Assembly (NCBI GenBank): GCA_024518585.1
Contig: JANIHI010000005.1
Span: 1-64,000 of the forward strand
Direction of reading: 5' to 3'
Source of the DNA: Methanolinea sp.
Lineage (GTDB): Archaea; Halobacteriota; Methanomicrobia; Methanomicrobiales; Methanospirillaceae
Length of the DNA stretch: 64,000 nt
Shown here: positions 42,698-50,804 of the stretch, piece by piece
Layout of the letters: the number at the start of each line of letters is the position of its first letter
Numbering within the stretch: position 1 is the first letter of the stretch
The notes under the pieces: model-generated
Databases searched by the model: none
What the model saw: the letters and a program-made list of their open reading frames with translations, nothing else
What the model was told of the DNA's origin: nothing
Program-made: the position numbers and the translations under genes

Positions 42698-43441
42698 CTA
42701 CCTGTTTCCTGGTTTTTTCCCCCTGATCACAATATTGTAGGCGAGGGCAGGCAGGTTCTCCTCCACGAAAGGTTCTATCCTCCGGGCGAGAGAAAAGAGG
42801 GGAGGTGCAAGTCTGTGGTGCGCAAATGAGCACCTCCTGGCCTGCACGTCCACGAACCCTGCCGTTTTGAGCATCTCCTCGAGTTCTCCGGGAGTATAGT
42901 AGCGCTCCCCGAAATCCCCGACACCAACTTTCTTGATTCTCATGACCTCCCCCAGCGTATAGACTGCCGGGAGTCCTGACGTCAGGAGGTTCCTTCCCAG
43001 GGTGCAGATAGCGAGGGCGCCTCCCGGTTTGAGGACGCGATAGGCCTCACTGCACATTTTTTCAGGGAACCTGAGGTACGAGAACGCAAGCAGGCTTGAC
43101 ACGGCATCAAACGTGCCATCACGGAATGGCAGGACCTCTGCGGTCCCCCTGCAGAAAAGGGACCCCCTTCTCCGCATCCGGGCCCGGGTAACCATTCCCC
43201 TCGATATATCGAGACCAACGCCCCGCCCTCCCCGCTGGATGTACCTGCTCACGAAGAGGCCGGTCCCGCACCCGAGGTCAAGGAGAAACCCACCCGGCGG
43301 CAGGCATGACATGACGTGCCGCGCGATGTTATCGTAATAGGAGCGTCCCCGGCTGGCATCGTACCATGCATCGTAGATATCTGCCACCTCGTCATAGTGG
43401 CGCTGGACTTTATACAGTGGAATCTCCGATGTACCGTTCAT
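42698..43441 (-). CDS. class I SAM-dependent methyltransferase
   Basis: A 247-aa UbiE-like methyltransferase. Motif I is LLDLGCGTGLFVSRYI, followed by GVGLDISRGMVTRARMRRRG, the post-motif EVLPFRDGTFDAV and YRVLKPGGALAICTLG. The C-terminal part (YYTPGELEEMLKTAGFVDVQ) is also typical. Substrate unknown. Last gene of the long minus-strand block; 32 bp overlap with the RFC-like gene. Confidence 0.88.
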   Translation of the reverse strand: MNGTSEIPLYKVQRHYDEVADIYDAWYDASRGRSYYDNIARHVMSCLPPGGFLLDLGCGTGLFVSRYIQRGGRGVGLDISRGMVTRARMRRRGSLFCRGTAEVLPFRDGTFDAVSSLLAFSYLRFPEKMCSEAYRVLKPGGALAICTLGRNLLTSGLPAVYTLGEVMRIKKVGVGDFGERYYTPGELEEMLKTAGFVDVQARRCSFAHHRLAPPLFSLARRIEPFVEENLPALAYNIVIRGKKPGNR

Positions 43442-44435
43442 CCCCGATTATCCTCCCCATTTTGACGACGAGGGCATTCAACTGGATAAATTCATTCTGG
43501 CTGTGTACCAGATCGGCGTCGGAATCAGCAAGAACGGACACGATCCGGGGGTCATTGAACTCTCTCTTTGCAGCTGATGCAAGGGTCCCGATGACTTCCC
43601 GGGCCGACAGCCCGTACTCGATGACAAGGTTCTCGACTCTCCTGCATGCTGCACGGGCATCCCCCCCACGGAGGGCCGAGAATACTGCGGAGGCGACCTT
43701 GTCCGTTTCGCTCTGCGAGAGGGCAGAAAGACCGGTCTCCCGGCCCGCTACTGCGATGACCTGGAGGAGCATGACAGCCTTCCGCAGGTCTCCCTGGGCT
43801 CCTGCCACGATGAGATCGATGTCATCGTCCAGGACAGCAGGTCCATTTCCCGTCTCTTTCGACCTGATCATCCGGAGGTGGGACTGAACGAGCGGGTCAG
43901 GGAGGGGAGAAAAGAAGAGGGGGAAGCACCGCGATGAGATCGCCGGGATGATCGCCGAGGGGTGGCAGGTACAGTAGATGAACCGGCACGTCCGGGACGA
44001 GCGTTCCATGATCCGGCGGAGTGCCTGCTGGGCCTCGCGGGGAAGGGAGGAGGCGCCCTCGAAAACAAGGAGCTTGAACTCTGCATCGAGCGGGCGCAGG
44101 CTTGCGTACTCCCGGATTATTCTCTTGAAATTCGAAAGAACGCTCTCTTCAGGCCTGTAGAGGTGGGCGTACTTCTCCTCCCTCTCGAGGAACTTCCTCC
44201 CCTGGGCGAAGAGGTCGGACGTGGGGACAAGGGTGAAATTTTCCTCGGTGAATTCCCCGTAAAGGGCATGGGCAAGGCATTCGATACTTGCACTCTTCCC
44301 TGTTCCCGGTGGCCCGGCCAGCATCATGTGGGGAACGGACCGTCCCCTGGCAAACTGGGAGAGGCGTTCGACCACCTTCTCCTGCCCGATTACTTCCGGA
44401 AAGGTCCGGGGCCTGTACTTTTCAATCCAGAGCAT
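43410..44435 (-). CDS. RFC small-subunit-like AAA protein with altered Walker B
   Basis: A 341-aa clamp-loader-like protein from ATG 44435 (MLWIEKYRPRTFPEVIGQ). Walker A AGPPGTGKSASIECL is intact and the SRC motif remains (AISSRCFPLF). Walker B reads LLVFEGASSL where RFC has a DEAD-type LFLDEADAL, so the catalytic acid is lost. The rest aligns well along the length with the canonical RfcS at 52943 (for example EAQQALRRIMERSSRTCRFIYCTCHPSAII). Methanosarcina and haloarchaea have two small RFC subunits; this is plausibly the second. Overlaps the phosphopantothenate gene by 14 nt. Confidence 0.82.
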   Translation of the reverse strand: MLWIEKYRPRTFPEVIGQEKVVERLSQFARGRSVPHMMLAGPPGTGKSASIECLAHALYGEFTEENFTLVPTSDLFAQGRKFLEREEKYAHLYRPEESVLSNFKRIIREYASLRPLDAEFKLLVFEGASSLPREAQQALRRIMERSSRTCRFIYCTCHPSAIIPAISSRCFPLFFSPLPDPLVQSHLRMIRSKETGNGPAVLDDDIDLIVAGAQGDLRKAVMLLQVIAVAGRETGLSALSQSETDKVASAVFSALRGGDARAACRRVENLVIEYGLSAREVIGTLASAAKREFNDPRIVSVLADSDADLVHSQNEFIQLNALVVKMGRIIGDERYIGDSTV

Positions 44436-45153
44436 GGGACAACCTTTCCTGTATCTCTTCAAGGGCCTGGGACAGGAACCACCGGTTATCGAACGAGGCA
44501 GCGAGCCTCCCTGCCTCGTCCCGGGAGAGCGTGGTGCAGAAGTCCGTGATGTGCGGGAGTGCCCGCGTGAGTTCGTCGACGATAGTGAGGCTCGCGGTGC
44601 GGGCCGTCCGGGAGAGGGGGTTGAGGTCAATGGCGATGATGGTCTTTCCCATTGCACGGAGTGCCGCGCACCTGTCCCCATCCTCGAGTGGGACGAGCAC
44701 GACATCAGCCGCGTAGATACCGTGGCGGAGGCAGAGTGCACGGTCGTGCGAGAGGGGTAAAAGCCTCTCGGCCACCCCCTCCTCGACCCTGACCCCCGCG
44801 TCGGCGAGCAGGGACCCAATCTTCCGGATGCGTTCCTCGCTCCTGTGAAAGAGGTTGACCTCGACGCGGGCCCCGGACTTTTCCTGGAGGGGTGCCAGGA
44901 GGTCGGCGGCAAGGGCAGCTGTGTTCCCATTGACGGAGATGAGGGGTCTCTCTGCAGACAAAAGGAGTGCCGCCGCAGTCTTTTCGGCCTGGAGAGCACT
45001 TATTGTTGTCTTCTCCCCGATGAGGTAGTCGAATGCCTCTCCCCTCCCGTGGGCGGTCAGTCCCTCGAGCGTCACGATACCACTCGCGGCGTACTGCGCG
45101 AGTCTCTCGCGTGCAACCAGTGACCGGTAACGCGGGTGGTCGGGAGGTATCAT
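44422..45153 (-). CDS. 4-phosphopantoate--beta-alanine ligase (phosphopantothenate synthetase)
   Basis: A 243-aa enzyme of the archaeal CoA route, joining phosphopantoate and beta-alanine. Start is ATG 45153 (MIPPDHPRYRSLVARERL), which overlaps the pantoate kinase stop by 4 nt. Diagnostic segments: RLAQYAASGIVTLEGLTAHGRGEAFDYLIGE, ISVNGNTAALAA, VEVNLFHRSEER, IIAIDLNPLSRTARTASLTIVDELTRALP. Works after pantoate kinase, encoded just upstream, and before CoaBC. Confidence 0.94.
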   Translation of the reverse strand: MIPPDHPRYRSLVARERLAQYAASGIVTLEGLTAHGRGEAFDYLIGEKTTISALQAEKTAAALLLSAERPLISVNGNTAALAADLLAPLQEKSGARVEVNLFHRSEERIRKIGSLLADAGVRVEEGVAERLLPLSHDRALCLRHGIYAADVVLVPLEDGDRCAALRAMGKTIIAIDLNPLSRTARTASLTIVDELTRALPHITDFCTTLSRDEAGRLAASFDNRWFLSQALEEIQERLSHALD

Positions 45154-46058
45154 GCATTCACCCCGATCAGGTGTGCCCCATCCCGGGCGGGGTGCAGGAG
45201 GAAGACGTCTCCCAGGGGTGAGAGGAGTGAAGGGGCTTCTCTCCCGCAGGCAAAGATGCCGTTGCCAAGCATCGTCATGGTCGCGGGGACTCCCGCCCGA
45301 TCGCAGACCTCGAGGGCCATGTGCACTTCCGGGGTGATAAGGCCGCTCTTTTCTGCAAACTGGCGGGAGAGCCGGAAGAAATCCTCCGCGTCCCGGGGGC
45401 ACCTCCCCGGGAAGGCCAGGGTGACCTTTTCCATGGCGTCCGGGGATACGAGGACCCCGGGAGAGGGAAGAGGCGAGAATACGATGGCACAGAGCGGGTC
45501 GGTGAGGTCAAATGAACGCTCGATGGGAGCATCAATCCCCGGACCCTTCCGGCAGTCCCGTCCCCCTCCCAGGCACGCCGCAACATCCCCGAGGCCCGTG
45601 TGGAAGGTGATCTCGGTCTCGTGGGCGAGGCCTGCCCATCCGGAATCTGAAAGCCCGAGGTCAAAGAGGGCATCCGCGGCAATGGCAGTCGAGAGGAGAG
45701 CAGCCGCGGAAAGGCCAAAACCCGCACCGATGGGGAGGGTACAGACAGTCCTCACCCGGGCGGTGACTCCCAGGCGGGAGAGCAGGTGGGTGACGGGTGG
45801 AGATGAACCGAGAACCTCGACGGTCTTCCCGGTCCGGGGGTCTCTTCGCTCCACCGTCACCTGCGTCTCACTCGCCGGCCAGAGCGTGGCAGTAACACCC
45901 TCCTCGATCACGATCCCCGCACCAAGGCTGCCTGTCTGTGCTGGGACACTCCCGTATACCGGCCGGAAATACCCGGAGAGGTGGCCGGGGCTGAATGCAG
46001 AGGCAGAAAGGGTCATGGGAGCCAGACTCACGGGATGGGGTTCTTCTCGCCTTCTCAT
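45150..46058 (-). CDS. pantoate kinase (GHMP family)
   Basis: A 302-aa GHMP kinase: SAFSPGHLSGYFRPVYG, glycine-rich ATP loop LPIGAGFGLSAAALLSTAIA, and THTGLGDVA-like FHTGLGDVAACLGGGRD. It phosphorylates pantoate in the archaeal CoA pathway. Start either at 46058 or at the ATG 14 codons later (MTLSASAFSP). Coupled by 4-nt overlap with the ligase and 36 bp after CoaBC, giving three CoA genes in a row. Confidence 0.92.
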   Translation of the reverse strand: MRRREEPHPVSLAPMTLSASAFSPGHLSGYFRPVYGSVPAQTGSLGAGIVIEEGVTATLWPASETQVTVERRDPRTGKTVEVLGSSPPVTHLLSRLGVTARVRTVCTLPIGAGFGLSAAALLSTAIAADALFDLGLSDSGWAGLAHETEITFHTGLGDVAACLGGGRDCRKGPGIDAPIERSFDLTDPLCAIVFSPLPSPGVLVSPDAMEKVTLAFPGRCPRDAEDFFRLSRQFAEKSGLITPEVHMALEVCDRAGVPATMTMLGNGIFACGREAPSLLSPLGDVFLLHPARDGAHLIGVNA

Positions 46059-46094
46059 TTTGTCCCGGCAGGTTATTAAGTGACCCGAAGTACT

Positions 46095-47279
46095 TCAGGA
46101 ACTGGCCCGGGTGGCGGGCTTTGAGAGGGAGAAGGTCTCGATCGCCGCTGCAAGTATCTCTGCTGCAACCTTCTCCTTGCTGCCTTGTGCCTGGCGCGAT
46201 GTGCCGTCGCGGGAGATGATGGTGACCTCTGTGTGTTCTTTGCCCATCACGCCCGGCTTATTTGCAACCACCAGGCCGATAGCTCCCCCTATCAGGTCTC
46301 CTGCCCGCTCTTGCGCGTCGTGGCCAAGCTTGAAAGCGACCGTGGGTATTCCAAAATCCCCCGCGACCCGCGTGATGATCTTTGGGAGGGGCCGGAGTGT
46401 GAGCGTGACCGGTTTACCACTCGGTATCTTGCCAGGAGTGGGTTCGGGGGCAAAGTCCGAGACCGCAGCCGCAGAGATAAAGAGGTCCGGGGGGTCTTCC
46501 TGGCAGACGGTCATGACCGCGTCCATCATCTGCCCGGCGCTGGTGGCAGGGATGTTTGTCACGAGGGGGATGGACGAGCCATGGACGACAGTCACCCGTG
46601 CCCCCAGGCGGAACGCCTGCAGGGCGATGGCCTGTCCCATCAGCCCCTCCGACCGAGTCGTCAGGACGCGGACATCATCGACCTTCTCCTGGCATGGCCC
46701 GCTCGTTACCAGGACGTGGCGGCCGGCAAGTGGTTTCCCGGAAAGTTCCCGCTCGCATGCAAGGACGATCTCCTCGGACAGGGCGATCTTTGCCCTCCCC
46801 TCCTCCATCCGCGGTCCTATGATGATAACCCCCCATTCCTCCAGGGTCCTGATGCATCTCACAACGGCAGGGTGGCGGAACATGGACTCGTGCATGGCAG
46901 GTGCGACGATGAGGGGCATCCCCCGTCCGAGCGCCGTCGTGGCGAATGTCGTAACGGGGGTGTCGTCAATGCCTGATGCCATTTTACAGAGGGTATTTGC
47001 GGTTGCCGGAGCGACCAGGAGAAGGTCTGCACTCCCCCCTTCCCCGCAGAAGCGCACGTGCTCGACCATGCCGCCAATCGTGGTGATAGCCGGTGTCCCG
47101 GTGGCATAGGTCAGCGCATCGGGGTGGATGATGCGGCAGGCCGCAGGACTGATCACGGCCTGGACACGGGCACCCCTGCGCTGGAGTGCGCGTGCGAGCC
47201 GGACGGTCTCAACAGCGGCGATACTCCCACAGACGCCAAGAACAACCAGCTTCCCTTCAAGGGGAGAAAATGAACTCAT
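46095..47279 (-). CDS. coaBC: bifunctional phosphopantothenoylcysteine decarboxylase / phosphopantothenate-cysteine ligase
   Basis: A 394-aa fusion. The CoaC flavoprotein half spans about 1-180 (VVLGVCGSIAAVETVRLARALQRRGA, LLLVAPATANTLCKMASGIDD with the active-site region, PLIVAPAMHESMF), and the CoaB half follows (HVLVTSGPCQEKVDDVRVLTTRSEGLMGQAIALQAF, FISAAAVSDFAPE). CoaBC adds Cys to phosphopantothenate and decarboxylates it to phosphopantetheine. Length is normal. The ATG overlaps the taw2 stop by 4 nt. Confidence 0.96.
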   Translation of the reverse strand: MSSFSPLEGKLVVLGVCGSIAAVETVRLARALQRRGARVQAVISPAACRIIHPDALTYATGTPAITTIGGMVEHVRFCGEGGSADLLLVAPATANTLCKMASGIDDTPVTTFATTALGRGMPLIVAPAMHESMFRHPAVVRCIRTLEEWGVIIIGPRMEEGRAKIALSEEIVLACERELSGKPLAGRHVLVTSGPCQEKVDDVRVLTTRSEGLMGQAIALQAFRLGARVTVVHGSSIPLVTNIPATSAGQMMDAVMTVCQEDPPDLFISAAAVSDFAPEPTPGKIPSGKPVTLTLRPLPKIITRVAGDFGIPTVAFKLGHDAQERAGDLIGGAIGLVVANKPGVMGKEHTEVTIISRDGTSRQAQGSKEKVAAEILAAAIETFSLSKPATRASS

Positions 47280-48151
47280 TCGATGGTCACGTCCTGCACG
47301 TAGTGCCAGGTATGCGGTCCGAGCTTTTTTACCCTCCGGGCAACGGTCCGGGCACAGAGACTTCGGGCAGAGAGGACCCGTTCTATCTCACCGGTTGCAT
47401 CCCCTGCCGTATGGACGTGAATGACAGAACCAGGGTGAACGTGTGCAAGGGCGTCCCCAAGGTAGCGGAGGGAATCGAAGTGCCCCATCACGATCCTGTC
47501 GTAGACCCCAAAGAGGCATGCGCGACAGTCACCGAGCTCGGGTGAGACGATGGCACGGACCCTGTTGAGTTCGATGTTCCTCTGCAGGTATTGGAATGCC
47601 AGGGGGTCTATCTCCATGGCATGGACGTGTGCACCGGCGAGGGCAAGGGGGAGGGTGAAGTACCCGATCCCGGCAAACATGTCTGCGACCTTTTCCCCGG
47701 GCTGGACCAGTGCCCGCAACCGTTCCTTCTCGACCCTGTTGCCGGCCGAGAACATGACGCGGGATGGGTCGAGCAGATACCGTATCCCGCATTCCCGGTG
47801 GATGACCTCCCCGGGGGTCCCGATCAGTACTTCAACGCGCGGTTTCCTCCTCGACCCCTCGCACGAGGGGATCCAGAGGATTGCAGTGGGTTTTTTCCAT
47901 TCCCAGAGCGCCCGGATATCGTCGTCTTCCGGTCTCATCCTTCCATGGAAGATAGCAATGGAACCAAGCATCGTGTAACCCCTGCCACGGTAGGGCACCC
48001 GCCGGGGAAGGAGAGAAGAAAACGAATACCCCTCACGCACCGGGACGTAGGCAATACCGTCCCGGACAAAGGGCCGGCGCGAACGGTCGACCCATTCCTG
48101 GCCACTGACCGAGGGGAGTTGTGTGACGGGGATCTCCCGGACTCTCATCAT
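47276..48151 (-). CDS. taw2: Trm5/TYW2-family tRNA modification enzyme (probable Taw2)
   Basis: A 291-aa SAM-dependent enzyme of the Trm5/TYW2 fold. VIHRECGIRYLLDPSRVMFSAGNRVEKERL, then motif I VADMFAGIGYFTLPLALAGA and the acidic loop AMEIDPLAFQYLQRNIELNRV. The FSAGN signature fits TYW2/Taw2, the 3-amino-3-carboxypropyl transferase of wybutosine synthesis on tRNA-Phe, better than Trm5, which usually shows a FSPRL variant. The alternative would be the m1G37 methyltransferase. Located directly after NMD3. Confidence 0.85.
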   Translation of the reverse strand: MMRVREIPVTQLPSVSGQEWVDRSRRPFVRDGIAYVPVREGYSFSSLLPRRVPYRGRGYTMLGSIAIFHGRMRPEDDDIRALWEWKKPTAILWIPSCEGSRRKPRVEVLIGTPGEVIHRECGIRYLLDPSRVMFSAGNRVEKERLRALVQPGEKVADMFAGIGYFTLPLALAGAHVHAMEIDPLAFQYLQRNIELNRVRAIVSPELGDCRACLFGVYDRIVMGHFDSLRYLGDALAHVHPGSVIHVHTAGDATGEIERVLSARSLCARTVARRVKKLGPHTWHYVQDVTIE

Positions 48152-48155
48152 CCTC

Positions 48156-49196
48156 TCATTCGAGTATCACGGGTTTATCTTTATCCAGGAACACGCGGAC
48201 TGTCGTCCCGGGCGGGTAGTCTGCGCGGAGGGGAGCAGGAATTTCCCGGGTAAGGCCTGTCGCGGGATCCATCACGCCAACGAGGTCCCGGTCACGGAAG
48301 ACCACGAGCCATGGCGTTGCATCGCTCCGCTTCCCCACGAGCCTTTCCACCTGGGCCTCCGGGACGAGTTTTTGAGCCCCCGAGTCCAGGTCCGTGCATC
48401 GGAAGAGCCGCCCTTCAATCCCTGTGACTTCAGCGTATCTCCCCCTGACGACCACGAGGTCACCACGGGAGTAACGGGGAAGGCGCACCGAGTACGTCAC
48501 CCGATAGATCTGCTTTCCTGCCTTTTCCCCGACAAGTTTGGGGTGAGTTGTGAACCTCCCCCCCAGCGCACGGGTGACAGCCGATGCAATCTCCTGGCCG
48601 AGGCGCTGGGAACCAACGGTGATATCAACGCCGTCACGGTGCTCGTCCCACTCCGAGATGAATGCAAGCCTCTCTCCCGCGGCAACCAGGGACTCGAGAA
48701 TCCCCTGGCTGATCACCCGTGTCTCCTCCACCTCGCGGGACGAGAGTCTCCTGCCCGTACCCCTCACCTGGACGATCCCCTCGTAATAACTCCCGCTGAT
48801 CCGCGAGCACCGGTCACACTGTTCCTTCTTCCACTCGACCTCGATGGTGCAGGATCCTTCAACTGGCTCGGAGTAGAGAGTCCCCCGGACCGTGCAGTCA
48901 ACGCGGCTCCGGTTGCTGCTCATATCATGGATGACCATCTCGACAGCAGGGTGATGGAGATCCGGGTGAAAGAGGATCGACCTGGAAACGAGTGACCGTA
49001 CCACCTCCTCCCTCTCCTCTCCCCCGTCCGACCAGACCCCGGCGTCCTTCCGGGCACCGCAGGTGGGGCAGGCCGTGATCGGGATCCGCGGGGGGCAGGT
49101 AAACCAGCAGGTCGCCTTTACCCTGCATCTCCCACAGACAGCACCCTGGGGAGAGGGATTCCCGCATAAGGGGCAGATTGACTCCTGGATAGGCAT
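48156..49196 (-). CDS. nmd3: NMD3-type ribosome assembly protein
   Basis: A 346-aa archaeal NMD3. The N-terminal zinc region has four Cys pairs (CPLCGNPSPQGAVCGRC and CWFTCPPRIPITACPTCG), then a domain with EWKKEQCDRCSRISGSYYEGIVQVRG, an OB-like region (DITVGSQRLGQEIASAVTRALGGR), and a final SH3-like domain. The protein binds the large subunit; the archaeal homolog lacks the eukaryotic export tail. Confidence 0.93.
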   Translation of the reverse strand: MPIQESICPLCGNPSPQGAVCGRCRVKATCWFTCPPRIPITACPTCGARKDAGVWSDGGEEREEVVRSLVSRSILFHPDLHHPAVEMVIHDMSSNRSRVDCTVRGTLYSEPVEGSCTIEVEWKKEQCDRCSRISGSYYEGIVQVRGTGRRLSSREVEETRVISQGILESLVAAGERLAFISEWDEHRDGVDITVGSQRLGQEIASAVTRALGGRFTTHPKLVGEKAGKQIYRVTYSVRLPRYSRGDLVVVRGRYAEVTGIEGRLFRCTDLDSGAQKLVPEAQVERLVGKRSDATPWLVVFRDRDLVGVMDPATGLTREIPAPLRADYPPGTTVRVFLDKDKPVILE

Positions 49197-49265
49197 GGCA
49201 CCGTCACAATGGCTTTGGACCTTTCATTCCGTGTCTCTCTCTCACAAAGGATTCCCCACGGGCCG

Positions 49266-49571
49266 TTATATCCGCAAGACCAGGGCGTGCGGGACGTTGC
49301 CAAGCATGATGCAGGATGACCTTTCGATTAAGCCCATCTCCTGCGCGAGGGCAATTGTCCGCTCGCCCATCAGGTTTGCGTTCTCGGCCTTCCCAAGGGC
49401 TGCACGGACCTCGTCGATGCTGACGACGCGGTCTCCATAAAAAGTCTGCCGTATGTGTACCTCCACCCCGTCCCGGAAAAGGGTCGTATCCATGAGTTCA
49501 CGGTCACACACCGCAACAACCTCTTCGCCCTTGGCAGAGCGGTGGATCTTCATGTACATTGCATATCTCAT
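49266..49571 (-). CDS. DUF424 domain protein
   Basis: A 101-aa protein, MRYAMYMKIHRSAKGEEVVAVCDREL..., with YGDRVVSIDEVRAALGKAENANLMGERTIALAQEMGLI, the DUF424 signature. DUF424 proteins are archaea-wide, often near aIF2 or NMD3 genes, with a structural role in translation suspected. No function known. A start five codons in (MYMKIH) is possible. Confidence 0.9.
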   Translation of the reverse strand: MRYAMYMKIHRSAKGEEVVAVCDRELMDTTLFRDGVEVHIRQTFYGDRVVSIDEVRAALGKAENANLMGERTIALAQEMGLIERSSCIMLGNVPHALVLRI

Positions 49572-49610
49572 GGAGTTGGATCGGTATTAATACTGCAACA
49601 GGGGGTATCT

Positions 49611-50438
49611 TCAGAGCGTTATCTCGACACCGTAGACCCGCGACGGTGTCCCGGCATGGATCCCAAACGCGGCCTTCTCGTCTATCTGCCCCGTTTCGAG
49701 GAGCTTTCGCGTGATCCGCGGGACGGAACGCGGGCCTATCACGGCACCCGGCCGGGAGAGCTCGTCCATGTAATCACTCTCCATCATGAATTCGCGCCCT
49801 CCCCTGGCGAGGTCCCCGATCCCGGGGTGCGTTGCGATGAGGGACGGAACGAGGGGTGTTGTGGGGATCGCATAGTGTTTGACAAGGCGGTCCGGCGAAA
49901 GGCCGGCAGCCCTGGCCATTTCGAGCATGTCGGCACAGTCCCCGCTCTCGGCATGGACCTGGACCGCACACCCGATCTCGCCCGCCCGTTCAAGGGCAAA
50001 GGAGAGCACATCGCAGGAGGCCTCCCAGACCTCTGGCGATACAGGGTAGTGCGGTCGTCCGCTTTTGAGGGCAACTGCAAGCCCCTCTTCAACAAAGCGT
50101 GCGGCGAGTGCAATCCCCCCCTTCATGACTTCAACGACCCTTTCGAGGGGCATGTACTCCTGCAGCCGCGTGATCTCTGCGGGGTGAACGCCGAGAACGG
50201 GAAAGACAACGAGGCCAGCTTCAGAGACCAGTTTCGCAACGGCAAGGGTCTCCTCGAAGGCAGGACGAAAGTCCTCGCCCCTGGCAGGGACAATTCCAAA
50301 CGATCCCGAGGGTTTACTGACAAGGAACATATGAGTTCCCCCGGACCGCATGAATTCCCTTGCAGCCACGAAACCCCTGCCATTCCGGGGGTCGATGTGG
50401 ATGTGGTCATCCGTGATGGGCAGGGGGTTTGGTGACAT
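49611..50438 (-). CDS. TatD-family metal-dependent hydrolase
   Basis: A 275-aa protein with the TatD metal site start TDDHIHIDPRNGRG, then FPVLGVHPAEITRL, VQVHAESGDCADM and MESDYMDELSRPG. Acidic and His ligands of the two-metal site are present. The archaeal branch is of unknown substrate; bacterial TatD is a 3'-5' DNase. ATG is adjacent to the mptD stop. Confidence 0.87.
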   Translation of the reverse strand: MSPNPLPITDDHIHIDPRNGRGFVAAREFMRSGGTHMFLVSKPSGSFGIVPARGEDFRPAFEETLAVAKLVSEAGLVVFPVLGVHPAEITRLQEYMPLERVVEVMKGGIALAARFVEEGLAVALKSGRPHYPVSPEVWEASCDVLSFALERAGEIGCAVQVHAESGDCADMLEMARAAGLSPDRLVKHYAIPTTPLVPSLIATHPGIGDLARGGREFMMESDYMDELSRPGAVIGPRSVPRITRKLLETGQIDEKAAFGIHAGTPSRVYGVEITL

Positions 50439-50762
50439 TTATTCCACGATCTCCATGAGGGGATAGTCACCCTCCCGCCGCAACCGTGCCCGGCAGCACG
50501 CACCCTCGACGCGGGTGGTGATATCAACGTTCAGCATGAGGCCCGAGAGCTCCGAATACCCGAATGCGTTTGGGGACATGAGACCCCTGTCCAGCCAAAC
50601 ATGGATCTCCTCCACGAAAGGCTGGAGCCCGACACTCTCTTCGATAGCCCTTTCGAGGGACCCTGCAGTCCCCGGACTGACCGGCGACCCGACCCACTGG
50701 TGGTAGAGGGCACCGAGCTTTATTCCCGCTTCCAGGATGGCCCTTTCCCGCGCTGTGACCAT
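50439..50762 (-). CDS. mptD: archaeal dihydroneopterin aldolase MptD
   Basis: A 107-aa protein matching MptD: ERAILEAGIKLGALYHQWVGSPVS near the start, SLERAIEESVGLQPFVEEI in the middle and YPLMEIVE at the end. It cleaves 7,8-dihydroneopterin to 6-hydroxymethyl-dihydropterin in tetrahydromethanopterin synthesis, the C1 carrier of methanogenesis. Placed between MCM and TatD with a 42-bp gap after MCM. The position in a replication/translation operon is of unclear meaning. Confidence 0.85.
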   Translation of the reverse strand: MVTARERAILEAGIKLGALYHQWVGSPVSPGTAGSLERAIEESVGLQPFVEEIHVWLDRGLMSPNAFGYSELSGLMLNVDITTRVEGACCRARLRREGDYPLMEIVE

Positions 50763-50804
50763 GTTCTGTTGTATGGGCCTCCCATGGCAAAAAAGGGAAT
50801 GATA

